A stretch of 64,000 bases of DNA. It comes from Alentia gelatinosa (lineage: Eukaryota; Annelida; Polychaeta; Phyllodocida; Polynoidae). The stretch spans positions 5,341,694-5,405,693 of the forward strand of contig OX465584.1 of the NCBI GenBank assembly GCA_950022655.1, written 5' to 3'. The notes below the pieces were generated by a model. That model did no database searches and was not told the origin of the DNA. It saw only the letters and a program-made list of their open reading frames with translations. Positions 54,140 through 64,000 of the stretch are shown in pieces (the first letter of the stretch is position 1; the number at the start of each line of letters is the position of its first letter). Made by a program: the position numbers and the translations under genes.

Positions 54140-55700
54140 GTTCTAGGTAGTCAAATTTTATGATTGATTATATGGGTACAGGAGAGATGGTGATTTTGGC
54201 ATGTCTGCTAGCTGCCAACTACAGCCTCAATTTGGCAGGGGTTACATCCCTGTTTTCGAGTTAGAACATTAGCAGAATCTTACAACTATAGAGACTAGGA
54301 GTGTAACAGAAATGGCTTGCCATAGTGAGTCCCCCTCATCCCTTCTCCATATATGGGCATGCCCACTCAGTGCTGCCCTCTACAACCCCTATATAGGGCC
54401 ATGTTGAATCATTTCTGACTAGCATGGTCACAAGTCACAGGTATTGGTACAACGGAAAACGTTCTGATTTGTGCCAGTGCTACAGACTTGTGACCTCTCA
54501 CCCTGATTTCTATAGGTAAGTGTGCCGGTTCCATTATCATTGCTATAATTATCCTGTTATCACTGCTTTTATTGTCACTTGAATACAGAGATCTATATCA
54601 ATATATTCATGTGTTTTGTTTCTCTGTTTCCTCTGAACAGGACAGGCTCAGAACCCAAACTATTGTCTAAACTATTCTAGACTTTATTTCGGCAGCTACC
54701 ATCATAAATTCCCTCCCCAAAACCTGTTCTGTTACAGGAGCATCAACTCAAACTGCCATCCTAGCATCGTATAATAGGTCAGCCTACTTCAACCAGTTTG
54801 CATTGTGCTTGATGCTATCACACTTCAAGCATTTGCCTGTGCCTGTGTTTCAGTCCTGCTCCAGACTTCCCCATCTTTTTTCATTGGTGCTGTTCTGTCA
54901 ACAACAGATGTTTATTTGCTACTTGTTACTTTTTTTTCATTTTCAAGCAATTTTTATGAAGGGGCTATTGTGTGTACAATCATCAAATTCGGCTATACAG
55001 CCATTCTTTCACTAGGGCCCTAGCACCTTACTCCTCATTCTAATGGCAGGTGTTCAGCCGCATGGGCAGTGGGTACCATCTTTGTGTAAGTCTTTGGTAT
55101 TAGGGTTTCAACCCATGACCTCCCATACTTGACCACTTAGCCAAAGCTTTTTGTCAAAATTTTGACAAATGACTGAATGTAACCTTATAATAAAAAAGGC
55201 CACATCAGTTTAGCCTCCTCTATGCTTTTACCATATCCAGTACGGGGGGTAGGGGGGGGGGGGGGGTGTGTGGCGACTATTTTTTTTCGCATTCCAAGGG
55301 GGGGGGGGGGCAACATTTTTTGGGGTATTCCAAGGGGGGGGGGGCAATATTTTCTTTGATATTCCAAGGGGGGGGGGGAACGGTATTTTGACTGGTCGGT
55401 GTTCCAAAAACTGTGCCCCCCCCCCGGCCATAATTAATGAATGCTCCCACCTGAATTTCAGCTCATTTCTCTATGATAACCACACACAGCCCTAAGGAAA
55501 TATATATTCTGAGCTCACACCAGAATGGCGGGTCAATATTTGTATTGATACATTGTATGGTTTGAGGTGTGGTGTGTGGGGTGCGGGGTGTGGGGAGTGG
55601 GGAGTGGGGTGTGGGGTGTTCGTAGGCTGCAGCGACCAAGTCGCTAAAGTAAAGACATGACCAGAAAACGCACTCTCCAAGCAGAAATCCGGCGCTCTAC
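54140..55700 (+). other. Intergenic stretch with poly-G tracts
   Basis: No recognised gene. Around 55245-55380 three poly-G tracts alternate with attccaagg, related to 53260-53345. A GT-rich simple repeat (ggtgtggggagtgggg type) lies at 55560-55620. The 72-codon frame at 54805 is hydrophobic but unsupported. Confidence 0.5.
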
Positions 55701-55775
55701 TTCCTGCGGCCGCTAGCGCTAGTGCCGCGAAAGATCTGGTAGAAGAGTGTAAAAAACGACGCATATTCACAATTG

Positions 55776-55783
55776 TGACGTCA
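55776..55783 (+). promoter_or_regulatory. Full CRE TGACGTCA upstream of the kinase-like gene
   Basis: A perfect palindromic cAMP-response-type site 365 bp before the start codon at 56148, just after a GC-rich patch (gcggccgctagcgctag, 55705-55722). A CREB/ATF role is inferred from the motif only; the transcription start is unknown. Confidence 0.35.
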
Positions 55784-56147
55784 TCAGAAACGGGACATCT
55801 GATCTACTGACTTCACCTTGGCTTCTATTTATAGTTCAAACTACAATTCAATTTCAGTATTAGAATTATATCATAAGAGAAGCACATCTGAATGTAGAAC
55901 TTCAAAAAATATTAGCAGATTTCAGTTTTTTTCTCCCAACGAGATTCTCACTCTCGTGGTGCTTCAGTCTCCAAGCCTAAATCTAGTTCAATTTGTTCCC
56001 GTCAGTGGTCCCTAAATATCTGCTAGGAGCGTTCTTAAAAACGAATCCATGGTAACCGACTGAGTTACAACAGTTTGCATCCGCTTCTCATTGAGTACAG
56101 TTGCAAATTTTCCTTGTCTCCCGACTGAGAATACAATTGTGATCATC

Positions 56148-56402
56148 ATGGCTGAGAGACCATTCATGTCGAATCGCCCTCTAGACTGGACGCGAAGAAA
56201 AGGAGATAATCTCCCCACTAATGTGGAGCCTCACCACTTGAAGCGTCTTGGGTCGATGGGATATCGCTGTGAGTCGGTGACGCCAGTTGCTGAAAGTGAC
56301 ATCTCACGGATCATCTCCGGTGTCATTGATCCTGAGAAAATGAGCTCCGTCAAAGCAAAATCCCGGGTCAAGAAGGCTGTTGAAAAGGCTGGTCATAAAA
56401 AG
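56148..56402 (+). CDS. Kinase-like gene, first coding exon
   Basis: Eighty-five codons from MAERPFMSNRPLDWTRRKGD to KKAVEKAGHKK, donor gtaaat, phase 0. The frame is open a further 19 codons upstream without an ATG. A four-codon upstream ORF (ATG 56049, TGA 56061-56063) may precede it in the mRNA. Confidence 0.78.
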
Positions 56403-59400
56403 GTAAATATAGACCTATATATGATTGATATACCAAAGCCCGTGTACCCGGCCCTGTTTAGACTTTAGGGGTGAATAATTTACCTAGATATACTAGATCT
56501 AGATCTAGATCTAGTAGATGTAGATGTAGATCTATCCCCCTTAAATTGGCGGGGTGTTTGATTGCTACATTAAATCTTTCACCATAGCCTAGGCGTAGAG
56601 AGGTATACACTGTACTACTATTGTAGGACGTTTTTAGTTTACAATGCAAAGCGCCCCCTCCCCCCCTGAAATTTAAGAATAAGCCCCCCTCCCCCCCAAA
56701 AAAAAGGAAAATGGGGGAGGGGGGCAGTGGTGGTCCATGGCACCTTAATTCCCCAGATATTATAGAAATAATACAAATGGGACAAGCTGGTACATTCAGA
56801 GGCAGACTTTGCAGGTTTGTATCTTTCATCAAAATAAGCTGTTTTAACTCATGGTCATAATCATATAGCGGGTAGATTCGGATCTAGACCTAGATCTACT
56901 CTAGATCTAGATCTAAACATATAGCACATAGTTCTGTGTAATGTCATTCCTGAGGCCAGTTTAAATCAAAGGAGAACATTTTTAACGGGAGGGGGGGGGG
57001 GGAGAAATAAAATTCAAGAGTTTACAATAAAGAAATTTGGAGAAAAAAAAAAAGAAAAAAAAAGATGGTGCTCAGTATTTCCACACTTAGAAAAACCTCA
57101 AAATAAGGGTTTCTTGGGGCTTTAGCCTCTGGACTCTAACCCTGGGCCCTGTACCCTGAACTTAAGCAGCCAACAAACCACATGCCAATTTTTTCTGCAT
57201 TTTTTTCCCAGTCACATGTCAGTATCCACCAACATCCATGCTGAGAAACTCTTTTGTTGATGTTGAAGATTGTCAAGGGAAGACTGTCGACTGCAATTGA
57301 TACTTAACATGAAGAAAGTTGTTCACATTTCAGATTTTAGGGGAGAATATTAACTGTATTTGGGTTGACGCGGCGTATCTAGAGTGAGTCTTCTCCCACC
57401 GCTATGAGAATATTAACTGTAGTCTAGCCTATTTACATTTCATATTAACCCTTTCCTTACTGATGATGCCACTATGGCATTCCCCAGCCACGGGCAAATG
57501 ATGCCATATGGCATTCCCCATCCACGCGCGAATGATGCCAAATGGCATCATTTGACATAATTCATGAAATACTCAATACTATAACACCATTTTTACACAA
57601 AATATGTATTTAGATATGACCAACATAATCATTGAAAAAAAAATGAAATGGTTGCCATAGTGACAAAAATCATGTCACGTGACACCATTTTTGAAATAGG
57701 ACTTTTTCCATAGGCCGGTGTCGCACATTATCTGCGTGGTTACGCAATGCATGCAGCCAAACAGACCCCTGGCAACGTATACTTTAGCATTGGATTACTG
57801 AATCTATGAAAGTAATACATTTATAATACCCATGTACATTATTCCCATAGAGATAAAAGTGATTGCACTGTATTCTATGTTATTTCAGCTCTTATTTGAT
57901 GTGTCATACCTGCATATCAACTCAATAATACTTTAGATATAGATTAGATAACACAGGTATATCCAAACTGTATGCACATTAATACATTGGCAGACCTAGC
58001 TATAACATGCTTATCTTTCTCCAAGTTTAAACCAAAACAATTATCAACTATAAAGTTTTGATAGTCCAGAATCGTTGATACAATGGCTTTAATTGTTCTA
58101 GCAGTCTAATCTGTCCAAAACCAACACTACTGCTATCACACCCACTGTTCAAACTCTAGGTGTGATTGCTGTATATCTGTATATGAATACTGCTGGACTC
58201 GGCCGTGTTTGACCGAGCAGCCGCGTAACGAGACAGTGGGCTGTTAGGCGGCGCTGAACGGCAACACCTGTATTTGGTGCTCGCCCTTACCAACCATACA
58301 CATGGCCTGGCATCGCCGCCTACACGATGCAGACAAAATTCGTTCGTAAGGATTGGGTTAAGAAAGCCTTATTTATATTTCAGATCTATGTGAAAGTCAT
58401 CGACCACAGGTTGACTGATGAACGCTTCTTTAAGAAGGAAATGACCGATGACCTGAAATTCATGTACCGTCTAAAGCACCATCCAAACGTGGTAGGTGTG
58501 AGTTAACGTTTCAGATAGAGGAGAGTGTAACTTTCACTTCATTCATTTATCTCACCCTGGGTATTTTTCTTCATAGACTAAACATTGGGTACTCATTTAT
58601 TTAGGAAAAATATCCAATGGGGGATTATGTCACAACTATTAGCCCATTAGTCAATGTGAAGGATGAGATCAAGTAAGAAGCTTATTCAACTTTAGGGTCA
58701 GAGCTTGATCCTTCTCATATGAATCGCTACATAATTCATGTGGCTTAGTCTTGAAAATTACTACATGATTCAAACTCGATGGGATACGAGCTCTGACCCT
58801 AAACTTTCCTAGGTTTCCTCTGAAGAATTTCCGTTGAGCAGTCGGTCCCACTCAGTCTGGCATGTCTGAGCAAGTTCAATGCATTCACACCTAGAGTGTA
58901 GACGGCGAGAGTGAATGCAAGGCTATAGTTTCCCACAAGATAGGACTGTTTCAACAAACTAGAGCATTCTAACGAGTTGTTGTATGAGAAATAAAGCAGG
59001 TCCATACACAGGATGACACTTTTAGTTTATTCATTTATCCTACCCCTAATAAACAACTCCATTGGTTTAACATTAGCAGACTGTATTTGGTCTACGTTGC
59101 AGGAAAATGAAATTTTATCGCTCTAGTGGGATACAGTTGTCAAATGACGTCATTTGAAAAGCGACCAATGATTATCACTGATTATCGGTGAGTTTTATGT
59201 TATTTTTTATTTTGCTGAAGTAATTTAGACGGGGTAGGATAAATTCTAAACCAAACTCGACTTAGTCGTGTTGTTTATCACACTCGCCTTCGCCTCGAGC
59301 AGTAATACACGACTTTGCCGTCGTGTGATAAACAACAACATGACTAACTCTCGTTTGGTTTAAGTATCCATCTTGGTGTGTCTACCACTATTTCCGCGTA

Positions 59401-62356
59401 ATCGTTAATAGCGACCGTTTTGAGCTCATGATTTAATTTGGCGCTTAATATCAGACTATTGGGGCCAATTATCGATGTATTTATCTTGGGAACAGACTTG
59501 AATCTTTGATAATCGCTATTAACGATTGTCCTGTCTAAAAAACGGGTCCCTGAAGTAATGTCCATATTTCCGGTTGGCATATACAGCACAGCACACACAG
59601 AGACTGATGTATATGACATCTGATATGTTGGATGATATGTATACTCCTGCAGTGCTGTAAATACACTGAAACTATATATCATGAAACTATATCGCGAGCT
59701 CTCTCATCGTAAAAAGTGGAATGAAACGATGTTATATATTTATTCTAAGTTATATATGAAGTGAGAAAAAAGATATAATCCTTTAAAACAATGTAATGCT
59801 AGTGATAGTATGCATTCCTATCCATGTTCAATTTCTGTGCTCTCCAGAACAATTAATTTTTCCACACTTCTAGCCAGTTGCATTGCTCTTCTTCATTCAG
59901 TAGATCATTTAGTCCAAATCAGGTAAGTTTGACCATTCATGCTATTTTGCTTACTATTTGGTGTAGGCGCAGATCTATGGGTATTTCCGGTGTGACGACA
60001 TTGGGACCTCCTACGTCATCTCCGAGCTGACACCTGGTGTCCACGTCAATGTCTTTATGGCCGCCAAGAAGTATGATGACATGGTGGCACGTGACATCTT
60101 CAAGCAGATAATGAACGCTGTGGAGTTTGTGCACAGCTTTGACATCATTCACCGGTAGGTTTCACTCCTGTTAACCTTTTAACCCTTTCAGGACGGATAA
60201 TCCTTGAAGCATTATTTATGAAATTTAGTAATATTTACGATTTCAATGTTTTATGAAGAAATAATCGATCAATAAATATGAAACTTTTAGAGAATATACC
60301 TATGATATAGTATTTAAAACTATTTGGTTAAACAAATAATATGAATAAGGATGACATGTCTTATCATGTGATTAAATAATAGAATACAGGTTTAGACAAA
60401 AATTGGCCCGTCCCCTTGTGTTATACCAGTCCCAAGTACCCGCCCCGACCAACAGGTCTGTAAATACACCAAAATTATATATCATGAAACTATTCAAGTC
60501 TTCTGGCAAATGATGGAAATCTAATTTTGATAAAAATTGCATTAAAACATCAACATTAACACGGTGGGAGTGCTTGCCTACTGGTCCTGACAGACTGCAG
60601 TCAGATTGTTGTGTCAGTGGTCTGTGGCATAGCCCTTCAGCGGTTAGAGCACCGGACTTGTAACCCCAAGGTTGTAAGACTTTGTGGTTTCGAGTCCCAC
60701 GCCCAGCAGTGGTAGATTTACTGCTATAACAAAGGCCATCCTTCTCATACCATGTCTATGTGGTGTGGGAAGTAAAAGAACTCTCACCTTGGTAAATGTG
60801 TAAGGGTGAGATTTCTACCCGAATTCATCACATAGATTCGATCACCACCCTCGTGGTGTAAAAGAACCTTGAGAAAGTCTTGAAAGGACCTATAATGGTT
60901 GACTGGATGTAAAATCAAACCAAACAAACAAACAAAGCCCTTCAGTCAAGCAGCACTATAAAACGGGCGTAGGGTCTCACTACTACAAGCAGAACCATCT
61001 TGAGTTTGTATACTTTTCTTTCACCAGAAGTAGATAGGTTCAATGAGTGTGTCTCAAAAGGACATAACTAGCCTACTGAGATGTGAAACTGCACAAACAT
61101 TTACTTACAAACATTTACTTACTGAAACATGATGGGGCCGTAAAATGGAACAATCTCTCCGCTCTCTTGAGGAACACTCCCTCTTATGAATACTTTAAAA
61201 AGCTCACTAAAACAACAATGATGGAGCAAATCCCGATCTTAAGATCGGTGACTGTGTCTGATGGTCCCTTTCCCTATTTATTAAGAATACCTACGATCAT
61301 GTTCCTTACAGTACAAAAGAAAGAAGTTGTTGTAAACCCCATCCTCTATTCTTTTGCTGCGTGAAATTTGTAATATTAAATTAAGGTATGACACAAACTA
61401 CCAGTGAACTAATAGGCCTGACAATGAAAACCAGCTGAAGTGTTTACAACTGATGTCACCGGCCTCTTTGTTGGCATGTAAAACGATCTGAACGCCGGAA
61501 ACTCCTTTGTGAAAACTTCTTGGAGTATGTCAATAAAGAAATGATTGAAAAAAATAAATATATACGTACATGTTTTCCAGTGACCTGACCCCGTCCTCCA
61601 TTGTGGTAGATGAAGCGGCGCACGTCAAGATCCGAGGTGAGTCTCTCCCCTTCCTCAGAAATCTTCTATCAATCACGAGTACTTTGCAGAATTATTACAT
61701 TCTCTAAACTACAGACTTGCGTGAACTAAGTCCATGTCTAAAGTAAACAGTTTTAGTGAAAATTTACTGAAGTGACACAATGTGATCGGAACAAGCTGAT
61801 GGGTGCACAGTGCACTCGTGGACATGGAACGTTAAAGGCAGTGTTTGCTGACTAAACATTGAGTGTGGCATCATTGCATTCTTTTCACTCCTATCTCATA
61901 TTTCCATTTCTCCATATATACAGAGATGGTAGTTTTCCACTTTTCTATGGAAATCCTTGTTTACATTTCCAGTTCATTAATTTATTTTTCTAGTGTTAAA
62001 CAAAAATAGTATAAATTGATCACAATTTAGGCCACTAAAACAGTATTTTGAACCTTCCCACACACCCTCAGCCCCATTCCATGGCAAACATTGATGTGTT
62101 TTCCATGAGGCAGTAAATTCCACATGAAGAATGTCTCCATATCTTTTTTCGTGACCCCAACTGACTCCAATTACTTAAAGTAAAGAATAATTACGACATG
62201 GCAGATCTCCTATCAAAAATACATCAGTAGTATCATTAATGGAATATTGTACATATATTTCCTCTTGGTATTTGTTTTTGAAGTTATGTTGATAAAAGTG
62301 TAATCTAAATCATATATTTCATATATACTTTATGTAGACCACAGAGTGAACAACAG
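56148..62356 (+). CDS. Protein-kinase-like protein, probable pseudokinase (3' partial)
   Basis: Exons 56148-56402, 58384-58491, 59967-60154 and 61581-61636 join in phase to 202 residues; a possible 19-bp exon at 62338-62356 extends this. Start ATG has A at -3 and G at +4. Residues 1-60 are a polar lead. The kinase N-lobe follows: no glycine-rich loop is visible before IYVKVID (Lys89 at the VAIK position), and helix C runs into LKHHPNV (115-121). The C-lobe has YGYF, ELTPG, and IIHRDLTPSSIVV (181-193). Compared with the HRDxKxxN consensus, HRD is kept (183-185), but Lys is Thr187 and Asn is Ser190. These losses are typical of pseudokinases. Nearest group unclear, perhaps CAMK-like. The gene continues past the window. 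Confidence 0.8.
56405..58380 (+). other. Intron of the kinase-like gene
   Basis: Holds tagatctagatc simple repeats (56485-56535, 56880-56915), a poly-C/poly-G inverted patch at 56650-56720 and short palindromes on gatgccatatggcat (57460-57560). No exon or element was recognised otherwise. Confidence 0.5.
58384..58491 (+). CDS. Kinase-like gene, exon 2 (N-lobe)
   Basis: IYVKVIDHRLTDERFFKKEM then TDDLKFMYRLKHHPNV, phase 0 at both ends, acceptor atatttcag, donor gtaggt. Kinase subdomains II-IV; the helix C glutamate cannot be placed with certainty. Confidence 0.82.
58550..58818 (+). repeat. Modular hairpin element, stem type 7, copy 4
   Basis: Module opens tatctcaccc, carries catagactaaacattgggt and aaatatccaatggggg, closes ggatgagatc. 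Hairpin arms tcagagcttgatcc and gggatacgagctctga, loop diverged to ggcttagtc. Confidence 0.75.
59038..59365 (-). repeat. Modular hairpin element, stem type 6, copy 4
   Basis: Opens tatcctacccctaataaaca, closes ggggtaggataaattctaaa, then a hairpin with arms ccaaactcgacttagtcgtg and catgactaactctcgtttgg; loop ccttcgcctcg near 59288. Confidence 0.8.
59380..59560 (+). repeat. Small inverted element with cgttaatagcgacc/gtcgctattaacg-type ends
   Basis: aatcgttaatagcgaccgtt at about 59399 and gataatcgctattaacgatt at 59508 are mutually inverted. The motif recalls atcgttaatagtgatc of the element at 27611-28595. Confidence 0.55.
59967..60154 (+). CDS. Kinase-like gene, exon 3 (hinge and C-lobe)
   Basis: AQIYGYFRCDDIGTSYVISE ... 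FKQIMNAVEFVHSFDIIH with the Arg of HRD split across the intron (phase 2). Acceptor ttggtgtag, donor gtaggt. Confidence 0.85.
60623..60937 (+). mobile_element. tRNA-headed SINE, copy 3 (best preserved)
   Basis: A-box region gcggttagagcaccgg, then ggacttgtaaccccaaggtt, and B box GGTTTCGAGTCCC at 60686-60698. Body gtctatgtggtgtgggaagt, accttggtaaatgtgtaagg, cacatagattcgatcaccac, with tail gtaaaatcaaaccaaacaaa. The B box and anticodon-arm-like region support a tRNA origin. Confidence 0.82.
60938..61570 (+). other. Intron stretch without a recognised feature
   Basis: Between kinase-like exons 3 and 4. The 93-codon frame at 61083 starts MKLHKHLLTNIYLLKHDGAV and resembles no family I can name. AATAAA-like strings near 61530-61560 are part of an A-rich end. 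Confidence 0.4.
61581..61636 (+). CDS. Kinase-like gene, exon 4 (catalytic loop)
   Basis: DLTPSSIVVDEAAHVKIR plus one base; acceptor tgttttccag, donor gtgagt, leaving in phase 1. This covers the catalytic loop and the strand before the DFG position. Confidence 0.82.
61920..62165 (+). repeat. AGAGATGGCAG dispersed family copy
   Basis: agagatggtagttttccac, tttctatggaaatcctt, acatttccagttcatt, atagtataaattgatc, cacacaccctcagccccatt, gaggcagtaaattccacatg in family order. Confidence 0.75.
62338..62356 (+). CDS. Possible 19-bp micro-exon of the kinase-like gene
   Basis: Acceptor tttatgtag and strong donor gtaagg bound 19 bases that continue the frame as DHRVNN, giving VKIRDHR where kinases have a DFG triplet. 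Phase fits (1 in, 2 out). Short length makes chance occurrence quite possible. Confidence 0.3.
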
Positions 62357-62779
62357 GTAAGGAACTAAATGTTATGAAGGTAATGTTTGCATAACTTTTC
62401 TGTAGGTGCACTTTTTTGTTTATATTGTTTCACATTTATTCTAAAGGAGAGTGTTCCATCGGATATTTTAATTACCCAGGGCAATATTAGGGAGTTTAGT
62501 AATGATTGGAGGATACATTCATGTAATCCACTAAACAGATTACCATAATTGACTGACACAGGGTGGCCATTTGGTCGGGGAGCCACAGGTTACCATAATT
62601 GATTGAGACGCAGTGGCCATTTGGCCGGGGAACCAGAGTAGGTGGACATGTAGCTGCATGATGCTCTTTCTTAGTCATGCAGTTATTCCAATGGAACATC
62701 CTCTTTAATAGACAAGGAAGTAGTTATGTAATGCTTGTATAACTGTACTGTCATTGTACATTTGTGTTTATTTTATTTA

Positions 62780-63190
62780 ACAGTTAGTTTACCAACACTT
62801 CTTAGCAGATCTTTTCTCATTAATGCACTAATACTAACTTCTGTATTTACATAAACCAGTAGACATTAAACATTTATTAATCACCTTTACATATTAAAAC
62901 CCAGCATTGCATGTCCCTTTTTTTTGATAGTATTAAGATATCAACCTTGGTTGCTCTTCTCTCTCTATCAATCAATTTTTGTTGATAATTTATTTTTTTA
63001 TGAATATCTCTTGCATCCTACTGAGGAGTTCTTGTTCACACCAATCAAAAGGATATCTAATTCCTACCTAAATTCTGCACATAGATTCGATCATTACCTC
63101 TGTGGTGTGAAAGCTGCGAGAAAAAGCTGAATGTTGAGAAATTCTGGAAAGGAGCCGTAATGGTCAACTGGACATAAAATCAAACAAAGC
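62780..63190 (+). repeat. Direct repeat unit 1 with SINE 3' part
   Basis: A block of about 200 bp (ttttctcattaatgcactaa, aaccagtagacattaaaca, cagcattgcatgtcc, tctctatcaatcaattttt) recurs at 63700-63880. It is followed at 63061-63190 by the SINE 3' part (ttcctacctaaattctgcac, ggacataaaatcaaac). Confidence 0.68.
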
Positions 63191-63635
63191 GTGGCATCAT
63201 TGCCTTCTCATTCTTGTCACAGAGGTTCGATCCTCCATATATTGTTATACAGAGATTCCACTTTTTTCCCCCCCAATGGAAATACACTTTTTCATTTTTC
63301 TTTTTTTCTTGTTTGAAATAATGATATTAGCTCAAAGTGGTGCAAACGCTTCCAGAGACTCCACAATTCTGGCCATTTGACTCCCAGATGAGGCCTGGTA
63401 TTCGCTTAAAGTAGCCCAAACTGTCAGGGTTTCAGGGGCTTTTCCTTGGGCCCCTTCAGGGTACTGTCCCATGACCCTGTTGTGGCCCTAGGCAGCCCCA
63501 AAACCCTTGCCAATTTTTACAGAATTTTTACAATTTCCAAGTGCCATGCCTTCTCTTGGCCTTTACTGGGTGTGTCACTGAGGCCCACAGGCCTCTCCCG
63601 ATTTCCCGGGAATGTTTCTTTACCGGTTCACTTTT

Positions 63636-63905
63636 CAGAGATGGCAGTTTTCCGATTTTCTATGGAAATCCTTGTTTTCATTTCCAGTTCATAAATTTGT
63701 TAGCACATCTTTTCTCTTCCTTGCACTAATACTTACTTCTGTTTTTCCAAAAACCAGTAGGCACAAAGCATTCATTGATCACCTTTGCACATAAAAACCC
63801 TGCATTGCATGTCCTTCTTTCAATAGTATTATTATATCAATCCCAGTCACACTTTTCTCTCTATCAATCAATTTTGTTAATACTGGATGTAAAATTAAAC
63901 AAACA
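63636..63905 (+). repeat. AGAGATGGCAG fragment plus direct repeat unit 2
   Basis: cagagatggcagttttccga to about 63702, then the block shared with 62780-62990, ending with a SINE-like tail (ggatgtaaaattaaacaaac). Overlapping short frames in all three phases are incidental. Confidence 0.65.
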
Positions 63906-64000
63906 TATGAAATTTCATCTACAGGACTGGTTAAGGTCTGTGTTTGGGTTGGGGATGTCTGTGTTCACACACTTGTGACAAGGGACCTGTTTTTTAGATG

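Noticed and set aside
54805..55023. 72-codon hydrophobic frame resembling a membrane protein
   Set aside because: T-rich sequence gives hydrophobic codons in two overlapping frames; no homology or exon signals.
60640..60700. Functional tRNA gene
   Set aside because: A and B boxes are present but embedded in a SINE with a shared non-tRNA body and A-rich tail; no closing acceptor stem.
61083..61364. 93-codon frame between kinase-like exons
   Set aside because: It begins in repetitive aaacatttactta sequence, lacks family resemblance and has no splice sites placing it in phase with the neighbouring exons.

Overview
The window is animal nuclear DNA, AT-rich and loaded with repeats. Genes are split into short coding exons (19 to 200 bp) with canonical GT/AG introns, many of which carry minisatellites, poly-G/poly-C tracts, SINEs, MITEs and hairpin repeats. 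The encoded proteins have clear animal homologues. The repeat style suggests a non-vertebrate, probably marine animal, but the species cannot be named from the sequence alone. No bacterial, viral or plasmid gene was recognised.

Three genes, all on the plus strand, were reconstructed by joining exons with matching reading phase. (1) Positions 222-18935 hold the last 12 coding exons (520 residues) of a TGFBRAP1/VPS3-like subunit of the endosomal CORVET tethering complex; its N-terminal part lies upstream of the window. (2) Positions 34163-48817 hold a complete 13-coding-exon argininosuccinate lyase (ASL, 463 residues), with a probable TATA/E-box promoter and non-coding first exon near 30010-30184. 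(3) From 56148 to at least 61636 runs the 5' part of a protein-kinase-like gene whose catalytic motifs look degenerate (a probable pseudokinase); it continues past the window.

The rest is repeat. At least 14 copies were found of a modular hairpin element: a bracket module (TATCYYACCCC ... GGGGTRRGATA around a CTTAACATT core) next to a hairpin of 75-150 bp whose stem differs between subfamilies while its loop keeps a GGCGAAGCC-like core. Other families include TIR elements with TWA or TA target duplications, tRNA-headed SINEs, an abundant element of about 250 bp starting AGAGATGGCAG, and a 1-kb TIR element packed with AGTGATC/GTCACTA motifs.

The most unusual gene-level observations concern tandem arrays that appear to have been seeded at gene-structure boundaries. 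These are the acceptor and the donor of ASL exon 10, the stop codon of ASL, and the acceptor of TGFBRAP1 exon 2 in this window. ASL also carries an intact but out-of-order second copy of its exon 11, placed before exon 10.
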